Part shown: positions 54,190-64,000 of the stretch, piece after piece
Layout of the letters: each line of letters starts with the position of its first letter
How positions within the stretch are numbered: position 1 is the first letter of the stretch
Source of the DNA: Charina bottae
Lineage: Eukaryota > Chordata > Lepidosauria > Squamata > Charinaidae
Direction: 5' to 3'
NCBI GenBank assembly: GCA_023362775.1
Contig: JALMGJ010000019.1
Span: 4,357,501 to 4,421,500 of the forward strand
DNA: 64,000 nt
Program-made: the position numbers and the translations under genes
The notes under the pieces: model-generated
What the model was told of the DNA's origin: nothing
What the model saw: only the letters and a program-made list of their open reading frames with translations
Database searches by the model: none

Positions 54190-55165
54190 ATAAGAAACCC
54201 AGCCCATTAGCCAGGGATATTTTCAAGCACCTGGCAGTTCACCATATATTGCTATTAGGCTAGGTTTAGATTGCTGGACCATGTTAGAGAGATCTGTCCT
54301 TCCAACAGGAGGAGCATTGTCAAAAGTAGCTGGGAAGTAACAGATTGAAAGAGAACCTCTTCAAGATTTCTAGGCCAAACTACTTCAAACTTGAAGAAGC
54401 GGCTGCAGCTATGAGTGGGAAGCTGATCAAATAGAAAAGAACTGTTGTTCCAAAGCCTGACATTTATCATAATGGTTGTCTGAGGTAAGGAAAGAAGGGG
54501 AAAAGAATGGAAGGAAGGAAGGAAGGAAGGAAGGAAGGAAGGAAGGAAGGAAGGAAGGAAAGAGGGAGGGAGGGAGGGAGGGAGGGAGGGAGGGAGGGAG
54601 GGAGGGAGGGAGGGACACAGCCCCATGTGGGAGTCAAACAAGTTATTGATCAGTGGTAGCCACTTTGAAATTACACAGGGGTTCTGGCGTAAGATTGCAA
54701 ACTCACAGTTTGGATCCATTGAAATGCAGGAATCAAGGCTGAGAAAGGAGCAGGCATGAACATTGAGGCATCCATTTTTAGATGACAAAGGCATAATGAA
54801 TTAAGTCTTGTTAGAGATGAAAGATTTAGGTCTGGTATGTCTAGCTAGGCAGGGGTGAGATTTGCCACTGCTCCTACTTGCCTGTTGAAGCCTGATTGGC
54901 TTGAATGAATGAATGAATGAATGAATGAATGAATGAATGAATGAATGAATGAATGAATGATCAGAACCCTCCCTTTTAAACTATCACTCCCTAGGCTTTA
55001 GCTCTTAAAGTTTAGGTCCTAAAGCTAACACACTGTATGTAGTCATCTAAAGCACAATGTTCCAATAAGATATGGCTTCATTCATCTGGTGAGTCCCAAT
55101 AAGGATGAAACTAGCACACACTGCCTCCTGGTGGTCAGTGTAATGGAAAACATCACATAGAATGT
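54190..55165. other. No gene; two long microsatellites
   Basis: (GGAA)n then (GGGA)n at 54511-54614, and (GAAT)n at 54903-54960. Otherwise unrecognised. Confidence 0.6.
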
Positions 55166-55250
55166 GTTGCTGTTGTTCAGTCGTTTAGTCATGTCTGACT
55201 CTTCATGACCTCATGGACCATACCACGCCAGGCCTTCTTGTCCTCCACTG
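55166..55250 (-). mobile_element. BovB/RTE LINE extreme 3' end
   Basis: Complement of the variant 1 tail: tgttgctgttgttcagtcgtttagtcatgtctgactcttcatgacctcatggacc, then ccacgccaggccttc. Only about 85 bp. Confidence 0.75.
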
Positions 55251-55753
55251 TAATATGCACTATGTAAAAGTAGAAAGCAAAATATAATTGCCTACTTCCC
55301 CCCCCCTTTTTTTTTCATCCATGGAAAATTATCAAGGGTGTTTTCTTAAGTATTCAAATGTTTAATTAAGGAGGAGGATTCTATAGAAAAACTTCATTTC
55401 AAAAACGTTGACACTGGGTATATGCACACAGAGACAGACATACAGAATACATTCTAGTCCAACTGAAAAAAAAAATAATGGGGGCAAATCTTTTTTTTTA
55501 ATGTTCTTCTCTGAGAGAACTGGCTTTAGTTGGTGCAAAACATAAGAGAAAAGGCAAATCTTTTACTGTTTCAGTAATTGTCAACAATGTCAGCTTTTTT
55601 ATGTATATTCTATTGCTTTCATAATCCCAGGATGGTTGAATCATGAACCATTTAGAATGTCAAAAGCATACCTGACTCTTTGCCAAATATTTACAACTTA
55701 ATTTTTTTTCCAATTCCAATTCCACGCACACATATACACACTATACTATACTT
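55251..55753. other. No recognised feature
   Basis: AT-rich DNA up to the L1 target site. Confidence 0.45.
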
Positions 55754-56115
55754 AAGATTAAGAACTATACTACTGGACTTTACTTCCGGGTGCTGGAGAG
55801 GACGGTGTGAAGAGCCGAGGCTCCTAGCCTCGTTTCCACGGCTTTCCGTTTGCGGCGATTTAAAAAGAAAGCAATCACTGAAAAATCTCCCTTGAAGAGA
55901 GGGAGAGCAGAAGATCACCCACAAAGGGTTGCCGGATTCGCCGCTCTCCCCTGACTCCTGTATTTCCACCACAGGGGAAGGGAGATTGAAGTGGCGAAAG
56001 GCGACTGGAATCAACAAGAAGCTCTGCAGAAGCCGTGAAATCTGACAAAGATAAGTAGCACCTCACCCAGCCTTTTAGATACACTTTTTATTTTTTAAAT
56101 ATTATTTGCCTTATT

Positions 56116-56326
56116 GTCTGTAGCTTGAATCATGTCAACTGGATTTCTATTTTCTCAGTGGAAACGTTTCGCTCCTTATCCAAGGAGCTTCTTCAGTTTA
56201 TCTTTATTCAGTTTAGCTTTATCTTGGATAAGGAGCGAAACGTTTCCACTGAGAAAATAGAAATCCAGTTGACATGATTCAAGCTACAGACAATTCCACC
56301 TGGATGACTGAGAACCTTCATAGACA
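56116..56326. mobile_element. Foldback PLE-derived element, family B copy 3
   Basis: A 211-bp palindrome with a perfect 13-bp target duplication TATTTGCCTTATT (56103-56115 and 56327-56339), inserted into the L1 5' UTR. The left arm is complete. The right arm lacks the innermost part of the hammerhead core and is replaced by a short AT-rich centre (56197-56222). The right outer end carries the extra segment ending cttcatagaca. Confidence 0.9.
56163..56196 (-). ncRNA. Hammerhead-like motif, left arm of family B copy 3
   Basis: Minus strand: CTGAAGA at 56196-56190, stem II GCTCC/GGAGC, GAAAC, GTTTC. The partner arm keeps only GGAGC-GAAAC at 56231-56240, so only one core could fold. Confidence 0.6.
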
Positions 56327-57128
56327 TATTTGCCTTATTATTATCTAAGATTTATCTCTGGACTTGTTTAATCAATGCTGGTGTTTCATTTCTTTCCTGT
56401 CAAAAGACAGATAAATGGTGGATTGGAAAACTTGATTGACTTTGCCTAAAATGAAATGAGTGACTTTTTTCTCTAATTTTTTCATGGTTTATTTTTCTAC
56501 TTTTTAATGAATGGTGTATTTCTCTTTTGAAAATACTTTATCTGGATTTTAATTTTTTATGGAATAATGAATTAGTGATTTAACATCCTTTCTTTTATCT
56601 ATTTTTATTATTATTTTTGTGAATGAGTTTTTCCTTTTTTTCTCTCTATACAAATTGCTAGAATATTATGTGGATTATATAAGTCATTTTTTTAAATACT
56701 TATGTTTTGTTTGGACTGTCTGAATTCCTTTTTTTACAGAAATTATATAGAAATAGATTGGTTATTTGTAGAAAAGACCATTTGGACTATTGCAGCCTCT
56801 CATTGTACTTCCTTTTTTTTTTCTTATGGCTGGACTGATGGGATATAAGCTGGCGTGAGAAACTTTGGAATTGTTTACTGTTTTTTTTTACTGTTTTGTC
56901 TATAGTCAAGAAAAGTTTATTTTTCCTTTTTTATCTTTTGTTTTGATACTTTATGGACTCCCTGTACCTAATGGATTACAATTTGGTTGTTATGACAACT
57001 ATTTTTAAAGGATTGTTTTGATTTTTTGCAATTTTTATTCTCCCTCCTTTTTAGAGGCAGCTACTGCCCCCTCCCTTTTTCTCTTTTCCCTCTCCTCTAT
57101 TTTTTTTTCTTTCCTTTGCAGGAGTGCT

Positions 57129-59252
57129 ATGACGACCATGGCGTTAAGAGCAAAGAGAGACAGAGAGAAGGAAAAAGAGACTGGAAGAATGTCTACAGAC
57201 ACTGCAACAACTACAACACCATCAGAACCATCGGAAATGAAAAAAATCCTGGATGCAATGACATCATTAGATAAGAAAAGAGAGGACTCAATTGCTAACC
57301 TGGGTCAACAAGTTAATAAACAGATGGAAGATATGAAAAAAGAGTTAACCCAGGAGATAAAACAAGAATTTAAAAAAGAAGTGCAAGTAGTTAAGGAGGT
57401 TGTGAATACCCTATCAGGGGAATTTAAAGACATGCAAGGACAGATGGAAATGATGGGATATACGCTGGCTTAAAGGGGAAAAACTCGAGGCTTGAGAATA
57501 AACAGACAAGAATGCAGCTTGTAGGGCTAACAGTGTTTACTGGTAGCATAAGGCAATAATGTAGATACAGTACATTATCGCAAAAATGAAAAAGTTGAAT
57601 ATACAAGATACAGCATTGTAAAAGGAAAACAAAAACAAACTTATAAGCAGAGTTCCGTGTATTGATCCCAGGGCCAGAGTTCCTGCCACGGCCTATACCC
57701 GAAGCCAGGCATAGCTCACTCTGCCCAGTCCACGGGAAGTGAAAACGTGAAGAACTACATAGCTAAAAAACACTAGAAATCAAGAAGCATAGAACACCAT
57801 TTTGCATGGTTGTATATTCAGTTCTTCTAGCTTTCTGGTTGGCTGGAATTTAGCTGTGACACACACCAGGCCTAAAGCATTAGGCCTAAAGCACATAGCA
57901 TGTCCTGCTATTGGGTAGCAGTGCTGCATCTAAGCACTGAGTTCCCCCCCTCCTTGCTCTCACAGGGCAAGGCTTCCCACAGAGGAAATCAGGAGGATTT
58001 GTTCTCATGGGAAGATTTCCATTGCTAGCCATAACATGGTACCTTCTCGCTCCCTATCTCATGAAGATGTAAACAACGCCATTCAAAATTATGGGAATGC
58101 TTGTTATTTAGCCACCTGGCGTTCACGTCATCATGAGAACGCTTTGCTGGTAAAGGATGCAATTTGCCAAAACACTTCTCATATGGGTAATCTGACACCC
58201 CTCCCAAATTGGACCCAACACCAGCGATGGGATTGTCAAAGCTATAAAATACATTTTTACAGAAACAAGAAAAACATGGTTAGTACATGTATTCATTTAC
58301 AAGCTTCATTTTTTCAGTTTTTACAACCAATAGTCATCAACACTAGAAAATGGTTTAAAAACACTTGTTACACATATGTATAATGCACAAGATACACTTT
58401 ATGCAATGTTTTATTCAGATACATACAAATACATGATAATACAAATTATGCAGGAACAGAAACATTACAGAGAAACAGAAAAACATTGCCCTCAAACGTC
58501 CTGTCCCCTCCTTTGCAAAAATTGCAGCTTTGCTGGTAAAGGATGCAATTTGCCAAAACACTTCTCATATGGGTAATCTGACAGGAAAAACTAGAGACTA
58601 AATCAGAAGTTACCTCTAAAGATATTGAACATAATTTAGATGTTATTGCTCTAGCAGAAATGAGAGAGAAAGAACATATCTTGAGATTGAGAGCGGTTGC
58701 AGAACAACCAAATGAAGATGTAAGAGAAAGGATTGTCTCTGCTTTAGCTAAATTCCTAGAGATGAGAGAACAAGATTTAGATTTGGAAATAGGTAAAAAT
58801 TTTAGAGTAAACTCACGCTATGCCAGGGAAAAGAAAGTACCTAGAGACATATTGATATATTTTGTGAGAAAAGTTACAAAAGAGAAAATTTTGAAGAAAC
58901 ACTACAATACTAGATTAAATATAGAAGGGAAATAAATAATTGTACTAAAAGAAATACCTTTGAGAATATTAAGAAAAAGAAAAGATTATTTTTCCTTACT
59001 GATAAATTAAAGCAACATAATATCTCATTTAGATGGGAGAGATTAGAAGGTGTAACTTTCACATTTAAAGGGCAAAGGTTCAGGATAACTTCTATTCTAA
59101 AAGCAAAAGCATTCCTAGAGAAATATAAAGTAGAAATGTGTAATGCATCCGGAGATTTGGAAGAAAAAGGAGAGACATCAGAAGATAAAGAGATGAGTGA
59201 AGATTTATCTGAGATGGGAACTGCAGGACTGGACTTGAAAAATGGTTTTTAA
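57129..59252 (+). pseudogene. L1 ORF1 (RNA-binding chaperone), split
   Basis: The start MTTMALRAKRDREKEKE at 57129 was chosen because it opens the conserved frame after the 5' UTR. An N-terminal basic segment, then a coiled coil (KKILDAMTSLDKKREDSIAN, QVNKQMEDMKKELTQEIKQE) runs to 57473. The LTR-like insertion follows. From 58586 the frame resumes with EKLETKSEVTSKDIEHNLDV, then the RRM region (LRLRAVAEQPNEDVRERIVS) and the C-terminal domain (RWERLEGVTFTFKGQRFRIT, AFLEKYKVEM), with a frameshift and a stop near 58935. ORF1p trimers coat L1 RNA. This copy cannot be translated intact. Confidence 0.88.
57491..58582 (+). mobile_element. LTR-like insertion with truncated terminal repeat
   Basis: It splits L1 ORF1. 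Direct repeats GGAAAAACTCGAG (57478-57490) and GGAAAAACTAGAG (58583-58595) flank it with one mismatch. The last 57 bp, ending ctgaca (58526-58582), also occur at 58142-58198, followed there by cccctcccaaa and TGGACCCAACACCAGCGA, which has the form of an LTR end plus a tRNA primer-binding site. I read 57491-58198 as a 5' LTR, then a short internal piece, then a 57-bp 3' LTR remnant. No gag or pol recognised. The long flanking repeat is unusual for an LTR element. Confidence 0.5.
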
Positions 59253-59266
59253 ACATCAAAACACCT

Positions 59267-62200
59267 ATGGAATACAAATATTTAACTTGGAACATTAATG
59301 GTGCTCATTCTCCCCAAAAAAGAAGGAAAACTTCATTTCTTGAAAAATCAGACTGGACATAATTTGTCTACAAGAGACTAATATTTGCAAAAAAGACATT
59401 AAGTATTTGATTCAAAAACAACTTGGAGAAGAATTTATTTCAGCTGGACTAAAAAAGAACTAAGGGGGTAGTTTTATACATACAACCAAAGTTAAATCCA
59501 AAGTTGATATTTACTGATGATGAGAGAATTCAATTGATTTTAGATGAAATTAAAAGTAAAGAGGCATGTTTAAGAGATAAGCCAATGGACGATACTCTGC
59601 TGACTCAAATTAAATTTCTACAAAAGCAAATATCAATGTTATTGATACAAGAGATAGAGACTCAAATGAAATTTACAAAACAAAAATATTTTGAATTTGC
59701 AAACAAACCAGGTAGATGGTTGGCTTACAAATTGCGGAAACAAAGACAAAAAAGTTTAATTTCTAATATACAACATGAAGGGAAAGTTTTAGTGAATAAT
59801 ATAGATATACAAGAAGCTTTCCATGATTATTACTCAAAATTACATAAAAAACAAGATGTTAAATTAGTTGATATAGATGAATATTTGAGTAAGCAAAAAT
59901 TAAGTATTCTTAATGATCAACAAAGAGTAATGTTAAACAACCCTATAACAATGGAGGAAATGGTAAAGGCCTTTAAGAAAATTAATATTGGAAAAGCACC
60001 TGGACCATATAGCCTATCAGCAGTTTACTATAAATGCTTTGAGGATGAACTATGTTTACCTTTACAGAAGACAATGAACTCGATTTTGGAAACAGGAACC
60101 ATGCCAGAGACTTGGAAAGAAGCTCATATAACATTGATACCAAAAGATCAAGATTTGACTTCAACAAAGAATTATAGGCCAATATCTTTACTGAATAATG
60201 ACTATAAGATATTCACAACAATATTGGCAGAAAGAATGAAAAATATTCTTAAGAACTTTATTCATCAAGACCAAGCAGGATTTTTACCTAAGAGACAAAT
60301 TCGAGATAATGTCAGATAAGTATTAGATGTATTGGAATACTTGGAACAACATAATGAAAAACAAGCTGCCTTGATATTTATTGATGCTGAAAAAGCTTTT
60401 GACAATTTAAACTGGCCTTTTATGTTTAAAGTATTGAAGAATATGGACTTTGGAGGGAATTTTATTAAGTGGATCAAATCAATATATATTCCTCAATTTG
60501 CAAAAATAATTGTTAATGGAGAATTTAGTTATCCATGTGAAATACAAAAAGGTACAAGACAAGGTTGTCCTTTATCTCCACTTTTGTTTATATTGGTATT
60601 AGAGGTTTTACTCAGAGATATTAGACAAGATGACAATATTCATGGTATTAGAGTTAAAAAGGTAGTTTACAAATTAAGAGCTTTTGCTGACAACCTAGTC
60701 ATTACTTTGGAGAATCCATTAGATGGAATTGAGTCACTGTTACAGAAATTGAAAGACTTTGGGTCGTTAGCAGGGTTTAAAGTGAATTTACAGAAAACAA
60801 AAGTTTTGACTAAAAATATGGATCATCATCAAGAGAAATTGAGAGAAATAATGGGATATTCGTTGGAAGAAAAAGTAAAATATTTGGGAGTATATTTAAC
60901 ATCTAAAAATGTTAAATTATTTAAGAATAACTATATTCCACTTTGGAGAGATATTTAAAAAGATCTAGATCGATGGGAAAAATTGCAATTATCACTGTTA
61001 GGTAGAATATCAGCGATTAAAATGAATATTTTGCCGCAAATTTTATATCTTTTTCAAACATTACCTATATTGTCATCAGAAGTACCTTTTAAACAATGGC
61101 AGCGAGACATTTCTAAATTTATTTGGCAAGGAAAAAAACCAAGAATAAAATATAAAGTTTTATAAGACTCAAAAGAAAGTGGTGGATTAGGTCTTCCAGA
61201 TTTGAAATTATATTATGCAGCCTGTTGTTTGGTATGGCTCAAAGAATGGATAGTTCTTAAAAATGAAAAATTATTGAATTTGGAGGGCCATGAACTAAGA
61301 TATGGATGGCATGGATACTTGTGGTATGACAAAGTTAAAGTTAATGTGGATTTTAAAAATCACTATATTAGAAGATCTCCATTAAGGATTTGGAATAAAT
61401 ATAAATCAACTTTATGCTATAAGAGACCTTTATGGATTTCAACGCAAGAAGCATTTCATAGAACAGAAGTAAGAAGTAAAGACAAATGGCTGACTTATAA
61501 GGACTTTTTAAAAAAGGAACAAGGACACTATAATATTAAATCAAAAGAAGAACTTGCTTTAGAAGGATATTCTTTTCAATTTCTTTCCTATATGCAACTT
61601 GTAGAAAAATTTAAATTAGCTAAATCAGAATTTGAGATACAACTATGTGAGACAGATGACCACCTGATTGCTAAAATGTATAAATTATTGTTAAAAGGAG
61701 AGATGGTAGAGGAACAAGTAAAAGATTGTATGATCAATTGGGCACAAAATGTTGGCCATAATATACAGATGCAACAATGGGAAGATATGTGGAATAAAGG
61801 GCTAAAATTTACTTTGTGTTATAACTTAAAGGAAAACTTTTACAAGATGATGTATAGATGGTACATGACCCCACAAAAACTTGCTAAAATGTATGGGAAT
61901 GTTTCCAACTTATGTTGGAAATGTAAAAAAAAAGAGGGGTCTTTTTACCATATGTGGTGGACATGTGAAGTGGCAAAGAAATACTGGACTCAAATACATT
62001 CATTGATGCAAATTATATTACAAATTCGAATTCCATTTAAACTGGAATTATTTTTATTGGGATTATCAGAAGAACAAATAGGAAAGCAATTTAATAGAAT
62101 TATACAATATATGGTTACTGCAGCAAGACTTCTGTATGCACAAAATTGGAAAAACCATATCTTACGAATGATACAAGATTGGATGTTAAAATTGATGGAT

Positions 62201-62275
62201 ATGGCAGAAAATGACAAATTGACATGTTTATTAAAAGAAAATTCAAATTATTACTTAAAGAGTGGAAACCATTAA
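59267..62275 (+). pseudogene. L1 ORF2 (endonuclease, reverse transcriptase, Cys/His domain)
   Basis: One frame carries most of the protein: MEYKYLTWNINGAHS at the start, a shifted LQETN (endonuclease Glu), then VVLYIQPKLNPKLIFTDDE. Most of the endonuclease C-terminal part is deleted at about 59521. RT motifs: NYRPISLLNNDYKI, QDQAGFLPKRQIRDNV, FIDAEKAFDNLNW, KGTRQGCPLSPLLFI, FADNLVIT (60685-60700; L1 normally FADD) and YLGVYL. The C-terminus has CWKCKKKEGSFYHMWWTC. In-frame stops lie at 60317-60319, 60956-60958 and 61163-61165. The Asp-to-Asn change alone should abolish polymerase activity. Confidence 0.93.
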
Positions 62276-62607
62276 TGGATTATTTGCAACATGCAGGAGG
62301 GGCAAAGCTTATATGGGGTTTTGAAGATTAAAGCATATATAAATTGATATATTAGACAGGAAATGTTTTTGAATGTTATATAAAGAACTAGCATGTATGA
62401 TAAATCTTGTAAATTACTATGACCAGAGATAAATCGGAAGTTAACTAATTTCTATGTCTTATTTCTCTCTTTTTTTCTTTACTTTTCTACACTTTTTTCT
62501 TCTTTCTTTGATTTGTATTTCTATTTGTTTTTCATTTCTAACTTTTAACTATGTATATTTAAAATCTTAATAAAATTTGGAAAAAAAAAGATTAAGAACT
62601 ATACTAC

Positions 62608-62860
62608 AGAGTATTAGCTACATACCAAACCTGCACCAGAAAAAAGTAATTGGAAAAGAACTAACCATTGCATTTACCCGAAAGGAAGACAACCGTGAAT
62701 TTTAGATGACTCCCCTCAAAGGAATAGTAAATCAAATAACCACTATAAACATACAATTCCAGACCAAAGTCCAGCCTCTGGCAACCTAGGGTTTTCAATG
62801 CCAGTCAAACTCAATCTCTGCAGATTTGTATGCATGTGACATACTTACGAATGCCTATGT
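62608..62860. other. No recognised feature
   Basis: Short unrecognised stretch after the L1. Confidence 0.4.
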
Positions 62861-62915
62861 CATAGTATAGTATAGTATAGTATAGTATAGTATAGTATAG
62901 TATAGTATAGTATAG
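62861..62915 (+). repeat. (TATAG)n microsatellite
   Basis: About 10 tandem pentanucleotide units. Confidence 0.95.
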
Positions 62916-62994
62916 TTTTATTGATTAGTCAATTGACCATATCAAAAATGGGCATCTGCCACAGTGAAATGTGTGCCAGGGGCGCGTGAACAGT

Positions 62995-63365
62995 GCCAGG
63001 GGCACGGTAGCTCAGCGGGTTAAACCTCTGAGCTGTTAGTCTGCCGACCATAAGGCCGGCAGTTCGAATCCGCATGGCGAGGTGAGCTCTCATCACTAGC
63101 CCCAGCTTCTGCCAACCCAGCAATTCGAAAGCTAAGGCAAGTAGATAAAACGGCTCAGAAGCGAGGCATTCTGGGGCATGTAGTTCCGATGCCTGCGGAA
63201 GAAGAGTCAGTTCCCTCACCCCCTCCCTAATAGCGCGGTACATTGTTAATATATATGAGATGTATAATATATATGAATTGTAATGATGATTGTAAGCCGC
63301 CTAGAGCCCTCCGTCTAGGGAGGGGATAGGCGGGGTATAAATACGTAAATAAAAATAAAAAAATA
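62995..63365 (+). mobile_element. Sauria-like SINE head with L2-type tail
   Basis: The head (62998-63080) has a good A box (GGTAGCTCAGCGGGTTAAA) and B box (CAGTTCGAATCC), then gagctctcatcactagccccagcttctgccaacccagcaattcgaaagc as in Sauria SINEs. After 63150 the body departs from the Sauria/BovB type and ends gtaagccgcctagagccctcc, gataggcggggtataaata and an (AAATA)n tail, which is the L2/CR1-type 3' end. It is either a chimeric SINE family or two adjacent elements. Confidence 0.65.
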
Positions 63366-64000
63366 AAAAAATACAATAGAATAAATCAATTAAAATACAA
63401 TAAAATTAGATAAGATAAAATAGACTAAAGTGAGCCTATGTCTATAGGTATGTGTGTATGCATATCCACAGGTGGCAGACTCCTGCAAAGGCCAAGTGCA
63501 GGGTGAAATAACAGATTAATAATTTATTAACACATTTATTAAAATTAATATGGCATCCTGGGATGTATATGTCTGAGGTTGCAAGAAAGTGGTTTCTGGT
63601 TTGAATCCTTTTTCCATATGTAAATCTTCGTTTTATACTGTAGCATTTACATAGATAGAGAATGAACTTTATATAAAAAGCATAATATGAAGAGAAATAA
63701 ATATAAGGTAGCATATGAATAGGATATACTATCTTCAGACAACTCTGGCAAAATTTAAAAGTTGGGATCACTGTTACATATTTTGAAATTTACAATAGCC
63801 TAATCATTGTGATGTTCTACATTAAAAAACATCCATGAACACTGACTAGGGTCTTACATGTACTTTATATAGTGCCAGATTTTCATTGGCAAAGCCCAAA
63901 ATTATTCTCAGAGAAACCATTTCTCCCAAGCCTCCGCCCTTCTGAGAAAGTTTAATCTTTGTCCCCCACGCTGCAAATTGATCCAATGCATGTCTGTCTG
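63366..64000. other. No recognised feature
   Basis: AT-rich DNA to the window end. The 109-residue minus-strand ORF (63442-63771) shows no motif. Confidence 0.45.

Larger units (their letters stand above)
55774..62587 (+). mobile_element. Near full-length L1 LINE with nested insertions
   Basis: A perfect 20-bp target duplication lies at 55754-55773 and 62588-62607. Order: 5' UTR beginning ggactttacttccggg, foldback PLE element (56116-56326) within it, ORF1 (57129-57473 plus 58586-59252) split by an LTR-like insertion (57491-58582), ORF2 (59267-62275), pyrimidine-rich 3' UTR (62455-62560), AATAAAATTTGG and poly(A) to 62587. It is 6.8 kb with insertions, about 5.5 kb without. Stops, an endonuclease deletion and a changed RT active site make it defective. 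Confidence 0.95.

Noticed and set aside
53713..54618. ORFs rich in KGKG, ERER or PSFLPS
   Set aside because: Readings of GA microsatellites next to BovB fragments.

Overview
The window looks like gene-poor DNA from a squamate reptile (lizard or snake). The evidence is the combination of BovB/RTE LINEs, Sauria-type tRNA SINEs, reptilian CR1 and L2 LINEs, several Penelope-like (PLE) families, L1-type LINEs and abundant long microsatellites. This is inferred from repeat content only. I found no host protein-coding gene, rRNA gene or functional tRNA gene. Every long coding stretch I can identify belongs to a mobile element, and nearly all carry stops, frameshifts or truncations.

Layout. 0.3-7.6 kb: a CR1 fragment, then a minus-strand APE-type LINE (877-7566) between perfect 44-bp direct repeats and split by a nested 2.1-kb L1-like element. 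7.6-16.6 kb: mostly unrecognised DNA with an L1 tail, a foldback PLE-derived element, L2 tails, an (ATAGGG)n array and a BovB tail. 16.6-23.4 kb: a second short L1-like element (holding a Sauria SINE), two L2 copies, an R4-like endonuclease remnant and a tRNA-headed SINE. 23.4-29.4 kb: quiet DNA with PLE, MIR-like and CR1 remnants, a perfect hairpin, microsatellites and a second foldback element. 29.4-31.8 kb: a PLE hit by a Gypsy/Sushi-type LTR element that was itself hit by a hAT-like MITE and another LTR. 32-37.7 kb: Sauria SINE, solo LTR, BovB and L2 remnants. 37.7-40.6 kb: a third short L1-like element with a PLE inside. 40.9-54.2 kb: foldback, BovB, 5S-like SINE, tRNA SINE, PLE and L1 pieces. 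55.8-62.6 kb: a near full-length L1 (6.8 kb, 20-bp target duplication) containing a foldback element and an LTR-like insertion. 63-63.4 kb: a SINE with an unusual tail.

The most interesting theme is the PLE material. At least three PLE families end in hammerhead-ribozyme-like cores. In four places two such ends are joined tail to tail as a 211-282 bp palindrome flanked by its own 12-16 bp target duplication, so these palindromes behave as mobile units. A second theme is three 1.8-2.1 kb L1-like elements that keep L1-style ends but carry short acidic ORFs in place of reverse transcriptase. A third is two LTR elements that both keep a full 5' LTR and only the last 53-57 bp of the 3' LTR.

The window is best read as an archive of layered retrotransposition. 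Nesting plus target duplications gives relative ages at many points. All family names are from recognised motifs, with no database search.
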